This document shows positions 33,294-45,382 of a DNA stretch of 50,145 nt, piece after piece (within the stretch, counting starts at the first letter, position 1; each line of letters begins with the position of its first letter). Location: contig JANBPK010000972.1 in assembly GCA_027579435.1 (NCBI GenBank), forward strand, positions 1 through 50,145, written 5' to 3'. The translations under genes were made by a program, and so were the position numbers. Source of the DNA: Candolleomyces eurysporus. Taxonomy: Eukaryota > Basidiomycota > Agaricomycetes > Agaricales > Psathyrellaceae. The notes below the pieces were generated by a model. It made no database searches. It worked only from the letters and a program-made list of their open reading frames with translations, and was not told the origin of the DNA.

Positions 33294-34562
33294 TCAATCG
33301 TTCAAGTCGGCGTCGGTTGGCCTTTATCTCCTACGCGTTTGTTACGTTTACCCAATTTCATGGAACGGTTCTTTGTCAAAAGTGAAGGCTTAGGGCTGTT
33401 TTCCATTGACACGAAACNTATTGTTGATTTAGATGTGACTGATATCGGTTTGTGCAGGTCTGCTTGGCAGCCGCTCTATTTCTGTGAGCGTATAAGGGGC
33501 GCGCAGTTCGGTGCTATGGTTTGTATACCTATTGAACCACCACAGTCGCCCTTCTGGAGTTCAGTTTGTGGCAATCTCCAGGAGAACCTTCTTTGTGTGG
33601 CAGCAAAACTGAGACCGGTATGTGCGTCAGTGAGTTGATTTTCGATTGGGCATGATGAAGGAAATACGCAGTAGCTGGCATATTAGACACGGATAGTAAA
33701 CGTCATGCGGCTGAAGTTGCTGGAACCCTCGACTCAGATGGATGGACCAATAGAATATCAATTCGGTAATCGCCTTCAGTTCCCNGGAAAGAAGCTGTGT
33801 AGGATACACAAATATCAGCATGATGCGTTAGATCTTTNGATATCACTGGTACGCACACAGTGCGGGATAGCGGTCTCAAATTGGCTGGGGGTTGGCCCGG
33901 GGTGACTGAGGCCTCGTTAGGTGGTTCACTCGGCGACGCGGCTGCCATCCAGCTCGCTGCTGTTCGTTTCGGAATTCAACGGTCAAGTGGGAGAGATGGC
34001 AGTGGTTGCGGTTCAAATCAGAAACAATGCTCATCCACGATCAACTAATTTNGAGACTCAANGTATCAGCACATTCGCATCAATTCGGGATACTCTCTAT
34101 TCCCAACCATTCTCAATGACTCGTAGATTGAAGGTGTGGAGACGTCTGGAGTCAGGGAGGAGGTGCACGATACACCGCAAGGATATGTCCCAGAGTATGA
34201 CCCGGTCTGAAGTTGATACCTCTATACGCTTGAACGGAACGGGGAAGTATCTAAGACAGACCTTTTGAGAGGCATCATACCGTCAAATTTCGAAATGCCA
34301 GAGTTTATTCGCTACCAGTGTCCGGTATTGCTATTACTCAGGTAGTNNTACAGAGCACCCTCGCAGATTTCTTCCCCAGAAACTCCTCTTCTACGAAGCT
34401 CACCCGAATACAGAGTGGCTGGTTCGTCCTCTCTCTAAGATGCTGATTTCGCAACATAATCCATTCGAAGACCTATCATTAGACATGAGTCCTCAACCCG
34501 GCTCTCAANACTTGACATCAGGGACTCACCGATAAAGCGGTCACAGGTGACCAGCAACCGAG
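33294..34562. other. Intergenic, no convincing gene
   Basis: Convergent 3' ends of NOP4 and the next NACHT gene face this 1.27-kb gap. Minus-strand frames at 33,627-33,948 change frame at an N and carry no known motif. A relic gene cannot be excluded. Confidence 0.4.
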
Positions 34563-36619
34563 CTATGTGGACGCTTTAATACCAACGTTCCACGAGATAC
34601 ATTTAAACACGGAGCACCTACCAGGTTAAGATCGAAGGTATCNGAAGTTCGGTGAGCATACCTCCATAGAGGCAAGAGCTCTGGAAACTGAAAAATAGCG
34701 CTGTGTGAGGACGGGTTTTTCTGAAGTAAACGAGCGTAGGTAGATACGTGACATACCTTTGTCCCAACAGCCTGAAAGGCAAGATTGACATTCCTTTCTA
34801 ACACTTTGAACGTATCATCCGTGATTTCAATTCCATCTCGAAGCCACTTCCCAACGACCAACCCTGCCGGCGCCTCTAACCAGTTCTTGATATCATCTGA
34901 GTCCNAGGAGTTCAGCCCTCTTGCCAGGTGTTTTGTCCACTCCGTGAACATGTACATGCCTAGGGCTTGTGGCACGTAGTCTTGAAACGAGTGCGCATAC
35001 CCGAATACGTTGTGGAAAAATCCAAACGCTAGAAAGGTATGGTGGGACACACCATTCAGCACCGTTTTTCGGGCGAGTTCCTCCAAATCGAAGTTGTGCC
35101 AACACACTTCCCAGAAGCGATACCAATGCACTTGGCATGCATGGCGGGAATATAGGAGGGCATCCGCTTGCCCGCTTTGCGTGTGATCATCGTTCGTAAG
35201 TTGTAATGGAGCTTCCTTCTGCCCGTTCTTCATGTTCATATTGAAACAAAGGTATGCTAGTCGAAGGTGGTGCGAAGGAGGAGCACAGAAACGACCTGAT
35301 CGATTTTTGTTCTTGAGAAAGTCTTGGAGGGATGTGTGGCACAGTGTGACGGGTAAGCTGTCGGTGCCAGGAACTTGAATAATGGCTTGGAGATCGACGA
35401 GGACATGCACCACTTCAAAGCTTTGTATTCCAAGGAGGTCCGCAATCCCGGAAATCGAGAGGGGGGCTCTAAGTCGCGCGATAGTTGAAATGACGTCGGA
35501 GAAGTGAGGAAGATGGGCTGCCCGCGCCAGCGTCTGAGTGTAAAGTCCATCTAGACCAGGATCCATGTTGAAAGCAAGGGCCAAACGTTTCATGGGTGTT
35601 AACCCGTCGTCAGAGGGGGTTACGATGTACTTGAACAAGGCTGACGCGAAAATGAACGAACCGCCAATATAATTGACTAGTCGTTCCTTGTCAGTCTTTT
35701 GGGGCCAACTCCCGTTCTGTCGGATGTACGCCTGGATGATAGGATTTCGTTGACTTTCGGCTTCAAAGGCAGTCTCCAGGAAGGTGGCAATGTCATCCCT
35801 TGAACCATGTCCAACGAGATCGTCCATCACAACACTATTGGCCTGCAAATGAGACTGTATATGTTGCTCAACGCGGCTGGTGATGAAGAAGCGGAGCGGG
35901 ATATGAGGATTCTGCTTGAAAAAATCGATCATGGAATCGATAAATGCTTCAGTCTCTTGTTGATCTTCACATTCATCCAGGCCGTCGATAACGATCAGGA
36001 ATGGTGTGGCGAATGGTTTCGTACTTGGGAAGCCTCGACTGGCGGCTGCCTGGAAGGGCTCGAAAACGAACCGATGAAGCTGCTCAGTCACGGACATAGC
36101 AGTGGAGGCTGATGCGGCCTCCACCGCAGCCTGGATGAAAGGCGCTGCTTCTGGAATTGTTACGGCCATTTGACTGGCCAAAGTTACTGCAAATCTCTTC
36201 ATCCTGCTCCTGTCGCCGCCACCACTCCTACAAAAGAAAAAGCTCGCACCCAGTCGCTTCTTTTGTGCAACTACCTTTGATACTTCTAGCGCAACAGAAG
36301 ATTTGCCACTACCGACGTAGCCATGCAGCCAGTAAATGTGCCTTTTGCGAAGCACCATGCTGCTCATTGCCCAAGATGTGATGCCTTTGACCACTCCTCT
36401 TCGTGTCCCTGGATAACAAGCAGAGTCCGGGGGTGACTTCTTCCGATCTCGAGTATGGGAGGCATCGGGGATTGGCTGTAAAAACTGCGGAAGATTGTTG
36501 GGTCTAGGATGTGGAACGAACGGTTCTTGGACGATGATCTGCTGATTGAAGTTCCCTTCTACTTGAATGGCGACAAATTTGCCGATGGCGATGTTTTGTG
36601 CTCTCTCCAAGATATTCAT
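34563..36619 (-). CDS. NACHT-domain NTPase (fungal NLR-like), paralogue of the 26.5-29.4 kb gene
   Basis: The start chosen is ATG 36619 (MNILERAQNIAIGKF); an open leader extends to 36,721. Walker A is GYVGSGKSS (from about 36,322), Walker B is FLIVIDGLDEC, and FFITSR follows. One helical/winged-helix block ends CHTSLQDFL. The N-terminal linker QPIPDASHTRDRKKSPPDSA is nearly the same as in the 26.5-29.4 kb gene. Introns at 34,686-34,756 and 34,618-34,661 lead to a tail ending GIKAST at TAG 34563, echoing the ISKAST end of the paralogue. This copy has a single block where the paralogue has two. Its role in recognition or programmed cell death is family knowledge, not shown here. Confidence 0.8.
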
Positions 36620-37285
36620 CGTAAGTGTCAGGCGTTGAGGGTAGGTTTCAGGGCGGTAGAGCAGGTAAGGTGAGAGGGGAAAGAAAAGCTGTGAATGAAA
36701 GGCTGTGTAGCTCATCGACACAAATCATCCGACAAGTCTCAGTCAAAGTCTCAGTCAGGGAATTTATCACAGCATATCGTAAATTGATATGTTATCCTGC
36801 CCTTACGCGTGACAGGTCTCTCAAGGCCTGGGTTTGTCACGCCATTGACAACAGTTTTTGATTTCTCGCTTTTACTCGATTGTCTACTAATTGACTGTCT
36901 ACTAATGACCACCACCACACATTCTATTCGTGCGCTTACTGCCTATATCTACCGTAAAATATTGAATCTTCGTTAAAACCAGTCGGGGTTGTCAATAACA
37001 CCGGAGCCGCCATCGTGCCGTCCATCGACTTAACAATCCTGCCCAATTTTTTGCAAAGCTTCATTATCAGTTGAAACGAGCATGGTAATGAAGCCGCGCA
37101 ACGACATCCCGGCCATTAGAGCCGGAATGGTGTGATGCAGAATTAACAGATCCGTGTCTTTGTTTGCCCCTCCTCATACCCATCTTTGTTCCAGTGACGA
37201 TATCAGTCTTCTCCTTTGCCTTCATCAAGTTTGTCGCTCTCTATCTAAAGCTTTTGTCAATAGTCGGCCAAATCGACAACAAATC
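36620..37285. other. Intergenic, no gene
   Basis: Upstream region of the NACHT gene and 3' flank of the next minus-strand gene. It is AT-rich with no repeat or RNA gene seen. Confidence 0.4.
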
Positions 37286-38955
37286 TCAACCACAAACATG
37301 TGAAATTGGCGTTATGGGAGGATCGGGGTGCCGGCATCTGTGTTGTTCTTCTGCGTCCTGCGACGCCAGTAAGCCGGGCATTGATGAAAGCGAGGAAGAT
37401 GCTGGACAAACCTCAATTTCAGCTAATTTTCGCTTCTGAACCCGAGCTTGTTCTTCAGCGAGACGCTGCTCCGTCTTGGTAACAGGGAGGCTTAGGAACC
37501 GTACCATCGGGTCGATTGAGCGACGTTCTTCAATCTTCAGCTTCTCCCTCATGAAATCTTTGTCTTTGTTGTCCTCCAGAAACTTGAGGATCAAGCGCTG
37601 GAACGCTTCGCCAACATACCCTGCACGACTTCGCTTGTCAGAAGCTGGTAGCCAGGAACCATCACACCTAAGGATGCGAGAAAGATTGACGATCAAAGGA
37701 ACCAATGGGAGGAACGAGTGGACAATTCCATCAGTGTCTGGGGCCCGAACCAATCTGTCGCGCGCTTTCCATGAACCTGCGAAATCTGACCAGGGGCCAG
37801 ACGGAGAGGGTTCGGAGGCGTGGTCAACAGGCTGAACTCCCATAGCCCAATAGAGAAGAACCCAGAAAACGGATGCCTCCAATGCCGAGAAGCAGCGTGA
37901 CCCCTTTTTTGGTGTTCAGCAGCCCTTGTGCAACGCGCAGGTCCGGTCGTGCTAGCAGCAGATAATGGAGGTATGAGACCGCTGTCTGCTCCGGATTGTC
38001 GTCCCCTTCAGAAGCCTTCTCCCCAACGAGTTGCATACAAGGCCAGAAAGTAGAGCCACCGTCCCAATTCTCCTCGAACGCGGCGGTGTAGCAGGGTCTG
38101 CATTCGGTGTCGGTTAAGTGGCCGCGAGGTTGCGCGTCTCCTGTGTGATTGAAGACCAGGAGCGATCGGTTTGGAAAATCTGGAAGCAACCCAATGCTCA
38201 ATGCAAAGGTCAAGTTTCGGTAAACATGCGACCCACTCACGCTTTTCTCTGATGCGTGCAGCCAACTCGTTGACGGGTGTAACGAAGTTTTCGAACCCGA
38301 ACGTAAACTCCTTTGTCGAGGCTATGGTATGTTTGGGAATCGGCCCCGCCAACTGCAAAAAATCGAGAAATTTTTTTGTGGATAGTAGTTCGAGGCCATG
38401 GACACCTTTGTTGAACTCGAACATTTGAAGGTGGTGACGGTTTTGGGCGGAGTAGTACTTTCCCGCCTGGATAGGAGTCGACTGATGATCCGGGATATAA
38501 GGAGTGTGGTGGCGGTGGTGGCGGTGTAAGCGGGTCAGCAATGCTCTTTCTTCTGTTTCTCGAGGTCCATCCTCTTTTTCTCTTACTTCAATTTTCTCTG
38601 GCCACGGGAGAAATATGTTTCGGGTCAGAGCAGGCTGTGACTTCAGTCCCATGTTGACCATAATTGGAGTCTCTTGATCGACATGTCTTCACAAAGTACA
38701 GTCTTGGAAGGCCTGCGTCGCTTGGAGCTTTGGTCTGCAGAATGTATCAGGGAAAACAAGTTGTATACTAGTGTAGGATGCGCAAAAATATGATTCATTT
38801 TCTTTAGACTCGATGCAGTGGCGATCCCTTTGAAGAAAATCAGCTCCTTTGCTGGGCCACCGTCACTCAGAGGAACAAAGACGTCAAGGACTGAGCCATC
38901 GCCCCCCAAGTTTCTTCCCTAAACTCAGCATAATCTCGTCGGAATTCTTGGTCAT
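37286..38955 (-). CDS. Hypothetical mushroom protein, possibly broken
   Basis: The likely start is ATG 38955 (MTKNSDEIMLSLGKKLGG). Continuing into DGSVLDVFVPLSDGGPAKEL requires one base fewer in a C6 run near 38,903, so either an error or a frameshift lies there. Introns of GT-AG type are visible near 38,735-38,775 and about 38,205-38,250. Blocks include FVTPVNELAARIREKR, RSLLVFNHTGDAQPRGH, STFWPCMQLVGEKASEG and SYLHYLLLARPDLRVAQGLL. A frame change at about 37,880 precedes a second stretch (AMGVQPVDHASEPSPSG, FQRLILKFLEDNKDKDFM). The middle resembles an uncharacterised mushroom multicopy family by memory only. No kinase motif is visible. Confidence 0.45.
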
Positions 38956-39341
38956 GGCTTCAAAGATGTGTCGACAGCTTTACGCGTGAAAGGCTTACCT
39001 TCGCAGGTTGGTCGTTGATGGTTTTCTTGGTTTCCTCTGCGAAAGAATCCCGTAGTGGTGGTCGCGGTGAACAGAGCACACTCCTAAGCTACTTTAATCG
39101 ATCCCGTCTCGTTCAAGTTAGTTGTGATTGCGGTTCAAGTGCAAAAACGACCCGCATCGATGATCAACACTCAAGAAGACCATTGTCGCCCCTATATAGG
39201 AATCAGGGTCCGAGCAGGCTCGGCGCATCAAAAAGCTCGGAGGCCGTCAGTATTTATTGCCTTTTGGAACTTGGCGGACCGCAGACGACTCTTTCACTTT
39301 TGAACCGAAATTCATCCCTCACTTCTCAGTCAGCCAGAGAC

Positions 39342-40706
39342 ATGCCACCCAGTCCTCCTGTGGCAGCTGCACAATGCTTCGTTCTTCCTCAAGAACTCAT
39401 TGACATGGTCATAGACGAAGTCCAAGACGACTTCAGCAGCTTAAAGACCTTCGGTCTGATTGGCCGCCAGTGGTGCCAGCGCAGCAGAGAATATCTCTTC
39501 AAAGCAATCGACCTCTCGGAGTTACTCATCCATCCACTGAGCCCGGCTGCTCGATGCAAGCAATTCCTCGAGATTCTCGAAGCAAAACCGCAGCTTTGCC
39601 GGTCGATTCAACGCCTAACAATCGCGGGGTCCACTACAGACGACGAACAGAAGGCGCCTGGATGGCTCCAAGTCTGCCCAGACGATGTCGTTAAAGCTCT
39701 CTCGTTGCTCACGGATGTGCGAGCGTTTGGTTTAGGGGAGGGGTTGGAGCACCTAGACTGGTCTCTTCTGCCTTTACCTCTCAAAGTCGCGATCCATTCT
39801 TTCATGTTCCGGCCCAATATCGTCGAGCTATCCCTCTCGGGAGTGTCCTTCATGGATATTATTCCCCTTCTTCAACACCCGTCCCTTCAACAATTGAGGC
39901 TTCACATTGTAAGCCCCTCATCAGCCGACGACGACGCCTTCCTCCCGCTGAACATCCGCCCGAAAAGCGATTGCGAAGTCAGTGGCATGGTCTCAAAGCC
40001 CCTCCAGAAACTCTATTTCTGTGGCAACGGCTACCTTATGGAACTGCTTCTCGCCGGTATGAAGGACCCTCAAGCGACTCTCAACTTCTTCCAGATCACC
40101 GAACTCGAAGTCGGGACCTTGTACTTTGACGAGAGCATGGAATATGTCTGGGAAACGTTTTACCCAGAGTGTTGCCAGAACGTCGAACGTTACACCGTTT
40201 CTCCAGGAGGAATACCACCGCCCTCATACTTTCCTGACGAGATCCCGCCCTTCCATATGCCTCTCTTCGCTTTCGACTGCTTCCCCAAACTGAAACACCT
40301 CCGCGTCATGCTACCTTCGTACTACCTCCCGTACGCCGAACACAACTCTATCCCCTACCTTTTCGATTCGTTCAACATTGTCACCTCCTCCAAGCCAATG
40401 CCACTCGAAACGTTCAACCTAGAAATCGACTTCAAGGACATCGACAAAGACGTAGAACCCGTGGACATTACAGAGTTCGTTGCCGAAATCGCGAAACGGG
40501 AGGATATTTGGCAACGTATGGACGAGATTCTGGGCTCTCGGGAGGCGTTCCCGCACTTGGCCACCGTATGCATCCATATAACGCTGACGTATTGCAAGTT
40601 CACGGAATCCGATGAAGAGTGGGATGCGATTGAGAATACGATTCTTGCGTTTATGCCGAATCTCAAGGAGAGGGTTTCGGTCTGGGGGTATATGCCGTAC
40701 GTTTGA
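39342..40706 (+). CDS. F-box/leucine-rich-type protein, single exon, 454 aa
   Basis: The start chosen is ATG 39342 (MPPSPPVAAAQCFVLPQELI). The frame is open upstream to 39,015, but that part looks like leader sequence. The N-terminal pattern LPQELIDMVIDEVQDD...LKTFGLIGRQWCQRSREYLF is a typical fungal F-box, which would bind Skp1 in an SCF ubiquitin ligase. The rest has irregular leucine-rich character (NIVELSLSGVSFMDIIPLL, LQQLRLHIV, LQKLYFCGNG, FPKLKHLRVMLP), fitting a substrate-binding solenoid. Such genes are strongly expanded in mushrooms. The target is unknown. No introns or breaks are seen. Confidence 0.75.
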   Translation: MPPSPPVAAAQCFVLPQELIDMVIDEVQDDFSSLKTFGLIGRQWCQRSREYLFKAIDLSELLIHPLSPAARCKQFLEILEAKPQLCRSIQRLTIAGSTTDDEQKAPGWLQVCPDDVVKALSLLTDVRAFGLGEGLEHLDWSLLPLPLKVAIHSFMFRPNIVELSLSGVSFMDIIPLLQHPSLQQLRLHIVSPSSADDDAFLPLNIRPKSDCEVSGMVSKPLQKLYFCGNGYLMELLLAGMKDPQATLNFFQITELEVGTLYFDESMEYVWETFYPECCQNVERYTVSPGGIPPPSYFPDEIPPFHMPLFAFDCFPKLKHLRVMLPSYYLPYAEHNSIPYLFDSFNIVTSSKPMPLETFNLEIDFKDIDKDVEPVDITEFVAEIAKREDIWQRMDEILGSREAFPHLATVCIHITLTYCKFTESDEEWDAIENTILAFMPNLKERVSVWGYMPYV

Positions 40707-41069
40707 ATTCAAGATTCTGCTTTCTTTGGATATTGACCTCATGCCCCTTTTCTAGATATACGCATAAATGAGTACGGGGGATAGATACCCTGCTAGCGCC
40801 GAGTTTGGGATCAAAGGACTGATGAAATGTTTGTTATACCTTACCAGGGTTCGATCTAGTTTTAGTGTCACTATCTTATTGACGCGTGTATTTCACAATT
40901 ACAAAACAAGGGTATCCAGAATCGCCATTTGGCATGATTCCAATAAAAGCACAAAGAACAATCATCCAGGATTTGAACACTTGAGAAACGAGAAATGAAA
41001 AATGGAACTNGGGGGGTTCCGATACATCGCAGATTCGCAAAGAGCACCTTGAAACCAGAGCACGACCCT

Positions 41070-41901
41070 CTACTTCTTGCCAAACAATCCCTTAAGGAAC
41101 CCTTTCTTCTTCTCCTTCCTCTCCCCGGAGCCAGATCCCTCGCCTTGGTCGCGCGTTTCGCGCAACTGCTGCATGTGGGCTTCCGGAGTGATACCTTGCG
41201 CGAGAGCATTACTGGTGAGGTTGCGTTTCTACGCATGTCGAGGGTGTCAGATGGTCAGTATCAGGCGGAGAAATGCAGTGTTGAGTGTATGTACCTGGTC
41301 ATAGAGCCACTGAGGGACAATCTTCAAATTCCCAGGAGCGTTAACGAGGTCTGCCATCTTCTGGAAGACTTGAGGAGGTACTTCCCTACAATCCAAATCA
41401 AAAACAGTTGTCGTAAGCCTCCAGCGCAATGGATAATTCATGGACAGCGTAAAGAAAGAATACACACTCCATATAGGTAGCCCCGGCATTCGTGAGCTTC
41501 GCGACGACCTCTTCAGGGTCGAACAAAAAAATCGACGGCATAGCCCNGGGGGAAGGACGCCCCGCTGGACGAACTCCTGGGGAACGGGAATGTCCTGGAG
41601 CTCCCCGCCATCTGTGACGACGCTCATCAAAGCGGGAGCGTGCGGGTAATTGGCACCGCGCAACGCGACTTGGACGTGGTTGGGCGACACGAAAGCTTCA
41701 CGCGTGATAGGAGTGCGAGTGGCCGACATTTCTTCAAAGGTCAGAAGCTAGGCAGAGTTGCAGAGGGATTCCGTGATGATGATGATAGAGCTGCTCCTGC
41801 TCAAGTTGGTTTCGAAGCTGTTGCTTGACCGAAGGTAGAAACTTTAGCCTGCCGGTGTCGAGTGGCTGCTGGTCAGTGGGCGCCGATGGTGATTTAGCCA
41901 T
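41070..41901 (-). CDS. Conserved hypothetical protein, four exons
   Basis: The first ATG in frame is at 41901 (MAKSPSAPTDQQPLDTGRLK). An intron at 41,748-41,829 (82 nt, donor GTCAAG) joins FLPS to LLTFEEMSATRTPITREAFV. The next block is NHVQVALRGANYPHAPALMS, then PQEFVQRGVLP. The N at 41,547 coincides with a frame change into AMPSIFLFDPEEVVAKLTNA. Two further introns precede EVPPQVFQKMADLVNAPGNL and the basic C-terminus KKKGFLKGLFGKK, ending at TAG 41070. There is no membrane helix, and the Lys-rich tail is notable. The family looks conserved, but I cannot name a function. If the start at 41,901 is wrong, MSATRTPI is the alternative. Confidence 0.6.
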
Positions 41902-41917
41902 CGATCGAGCCCTCGAG

Positions 41918-41925
41918 TATTTATA
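41918..41925 (-). promoter_or_regulatory. TATA box (TATAAATA)
   Basis: On the minus strand TATAAATACTCGAGG lies only 17 bases before ATG 41901. This is close for a TATA element and slightly favours translation starting at a later ATG. Confidence 0.4.
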
Positions 41926-44340
41926 CACGTCCGCTCCGACCGATGTTCAGCACCTCTTGGGGAAACTGAAATCGCGTAGACGCGGATGCAAAAGCCATGC
42001 AACCGCGTGGACGACCTGCCGCCGCTCGCTTACTTCGTCCAGACTCATTTTTTCTCGCCCGCCGATGACTCCAAGGAGGGCGGGATGCATCAAGGGCCGA
42101 GGGGCGTGTAGGCGCGAGTGAACGCATGGATCATCTTGGATCATCGGGAAGCGAATGGATGATTCGACGCGAACGAAAGGGAGCTTTTTTTTCGCAGATT
42201 GTGTACGTGTCAGTGGGGATTTGTAGCCATGATTCGGAGGTGTACGTACGTTCGTAGTCAGCCTCTTGTGTGTGGGCCCCTGAGCTCTTTGTTCCTCCCA
42301 TGTGAGGCTTCTCCGGGGTGAACTGTTGCGGATCAATGAAATGACTCCTGTGGGATGTCGAGCCTCGTTCGTCGAGTGGTCCGGAGGTCGTCTCTCCGGT
42401 TTTCTGGAGTCGGTTTTGATTGACTCGACTGGAATACACCATCGGTATCCCGGATACGTTTAGAGCAGAAGAGCTGAACGAGGTGGGTGCACCGTTAGAC
42501 CCTGAACGAAACCCTGACACGTCGACGACGGCCGAGGTCCAAAAGAACGAACAACATCCGATCGCGAAACCGAAAATGACTCTAGGACCGACGCGATTGT
42601 CATGGACTTGGCAGTCCGGTGATTTCTGATCCGTGATGCGCCTCTGGAATCTGATGCGCCTGAGTCCTCATGGAGTCATTCCGGCAACTTGAGCACCTGA
42701 TCGGCCGCCGGCGGCGGCCCTTGATGGAGAGTCATAGATAGAGATAGGCGCCCTGCTTTCTCGAAGAGCGCTGAGACCAAGGTTCGGCCATACTGCGGGA
42801 AGCTTCGAAACGTGGAAGGCGGACTGTGTGGTGTTTTTTTTACTCACCTTCGTGATGAGCTCTGGGCCTGGGCCTGGAGGAAATCTTGAGTGCCATGCGC
42901 ACGATCGCCCCTGGTCACGTCCATCGAAAGTGGAGTCAAGTCTAGATGCGTACCTAGTATTCATAGCCCTGATCACCTTAATGGCGTGGCTTGGACACAA
43001 GGCACACTGACAGGCGAGCGTTCCAGCTGGTAGTATACCGTATTGAAAGGCTAAATGCCGATTTACCGGCGCGCTGGCAGAAGGGCCCTTGCCGGTATTA
43101 AGTGAGCTCGCAGCCGCTCAAACGACACGGGTAGGGATCTCCTCCCACCGACAGAGCCCATACGTCTATGTCAGGTCATATATATTCTTGTGTCGCGTAC
43201 GTACACCTAGCTACAGCTTACAACTCCCGATAGACATATATGATTAAAGACATTTTAATCTTAGCTATAGCCTTGGGGGCTGGGTATCAAGCACGAGGAG
43301 CCGAGCCGTGGCCGTGGCGTATGAAGGGCTGTGTCCCCCAGGTCATCAAACCCAGCGATCAGGGAATATGTATACCGTAACATATACCACGAAGCCACTC
43401 AAAGAGAGCTTCCATTGAGTTTGTAAGATCCAGTTTCTTGTTGCCTACTATCTCCCTCAAACGACGCATCCAGCAGCACATAAACGGAGCTAGATCCCTT
43501 TGTTCACAAAAAAGAGAATGGATCTCAAGTCTATGTCTCTGATACCGTCTAGGAAGGATGCGTGCTTCGCAACTTCTCTGCCTGTCAATGAGGTGAGCCT
43601 TGATGTTAAGCTATGTATGTTGGGTGATGTTTCTCCCAGCGGATGACGGACTGATTGACGTCGAAGTTATTATCAGATTTGAAGTATGTAGGTTACAAGT
43701 ACATATGTGGTAAACGGTATTGAGCGTCTCGTGGTAGCTGGCTTAATGGGGTCCAGTCCATACTGGTTGTCAGAGTCGATTGACAAGAATAATAGTACTC
43801 GATCGTTGGACGAGGACCTCCTAGGTATGCCTGCCTCGAGGCCTAGACCAGTTTTAGTTCAATTCAATCTCGGGATGCCTCGAGGATGGGCTACTAGCAA
43901 CGTGCTGAAGTATCCCCGAGCAGCTCGCATTGAGGATTTCTGCGTCGTTTGTATGCAGTGGTCTGTGCACTGAGCCGGCGGAATGGCGTCAAGATATTTC
44001 GATTGTATCCGTCTCATCCCGTCCGTATATCGGGCTTCTTAGACTTGTATGCACGAGCTCCATGATCAGAGGCTATCTGGATTCAACATACCGTTAAGGA
44101 CATATTAAGCTCCCTAGAAAACCTGTGTATCACCTTCTCGGAGCTGTGCTCGGAGAAGCCTCGCTATTTCAGTTGCTCTCTCATTCATTTCCCCCAGACT
44201 AGAACTTGATGCATTATGTGGCTCGGGCGCGACTCCGAATCAAATATTGAATTGAATTGGTTGTTGTTGTTCAACGAGGTGAGGCTTGTTCTTGGACTAC
44301 CACCTTCTGCTGTACTTTTCGACACTTGCAGTTAACGAAT
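41926..44340. other. 2.4-kb gap without a supported gene
   Basis: Only short open frames without motifs or splice support (for example 42,131-42,520 minus and 43,707-43,973 plus). Several ACGTACGT-type and TATATA motifs occur near 43,190-43,240. No tRNA or repeat unit was identified by eye. Confidence 0.4.
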
Positions 44341-44578
44341 ACGACCACTCAAGGTGAGCCATCTCCTGGGACGCTGTCGCGAATCTCCCCTCTATCGTCG
44401 GCGACGATCCTCCCAAATTCACATCCTGCCATCTGTCCATATTACCATGTATCGCATACCCATACCCACCGTCGTACCCCGAGTCTCATTTCACAGAGAT
44501 TCGTTCCCATCCTCTGTGGAGCCTTCTTGCCCTTCTGTCTTCGCTACCCGCGCCCAAACTAACCAAATCCGCCCGTAG

Positions 44579-45258
44579 CCTCCCCCACGCTCACCAAAAA
44601 ATCACCCGGCTTCGACCTACCGCTCCAGAGGTGCCCAAGGCCTGTCGTGCGACGACTAGCCACCCACCCAGAAGGATATAACGCGCGCATTTCCTCGACT
44701 TCCCACCTAACAAGCTTGCCCTGCCCAAAAAGGCTACGAAGCCGCTCACCGATCCACGAGGCCACGAGGGACTCGCTCCGCGAACGGAGAGCTGCCAACC
44801 TTGTTATCCCCATACAGCCTGCGCGGGGTTCCCTTCTCGTCACTGTCACTGGCGGTCAGCACCCTTTGCCAGCTCCACAGGACGGTACGCAGGACTGTCA
44901 GCGAAGCCATAGTTTTCTGAGAAGAGGTCTTAGGGAGGATATAGCTTCTTGTATATCGGAGCCGGGGGTGAGTGCTATCAACAGGCCCCTGCTTCCCTGT
45001 ACACTGACATCGCTTCAGTACCAACACGACCCACTGGGCTCGATCATCTCGAGCTTAGCCTCAAAGCCTCGATCAGGCCAGTCAGTTGAGAGCGTAAATA
45101 GCACACAAAGCCTTCCTCCCCTTCATCATCACCATCCCCCCAACTCTCCTTGGCCACCGACTCGACGTCGACAGGAAGACAATAGCGACCAAGCCTTGAA
45201 CGCACACGAAACCGCCTGTACTGAGTACGGCGAATACGAATCCCCTGAATCAGTCTAG
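44579..45258 (+). CDS. Orphan hypothetical protein, 5' end uncertain
   Basis: A branch-like CTAAC at 44,559 and acceptor TAG at 44,576-44,578 open a frame reading SPTLTKKSPGFDLPLQRCPR. It continues through a textbook intron at 44,968-45,018 (51 nt, GTGAGT, CTGAC, CAG, phase 0) to YQHDPLGSIISSLASKPRSG and ends EYESPESV at TAG 45256. The sequence is polar and low-complexity (His/Pro and Gln/Asp tracts), with no known domain. The initiating ATG must lie in an upstream exon; donor GTGAGC near 44,355 is a candidate. The intron supports a real transcript, but coding status is unsure. Confidence 0.4.
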
Positions 45259-45382
45259 CTTTTTGGGAGACCGGTTCCCCAACCTCGAACGTTCTGGGGT
45301 GCTCCCCATTCCAATCCAGACCGTACGTTTGCCTCCTCCATATGGCTCTCCACGCAATGTACTCAACCCTTTATAGAAGACT

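Noticed and set aside
37286..38955. FunK1-type protein kinase
   Set aside because: No HxD, DFG or glycine-loop motif is visible. Resemblance is only to an uncharacterised mushroom family by memory.
39015..39341. N-terminal extension of the F-box protein
   Set aside because: The frame is open but the sequence is leader-like, and the F-box begins soon after ATG 39342.
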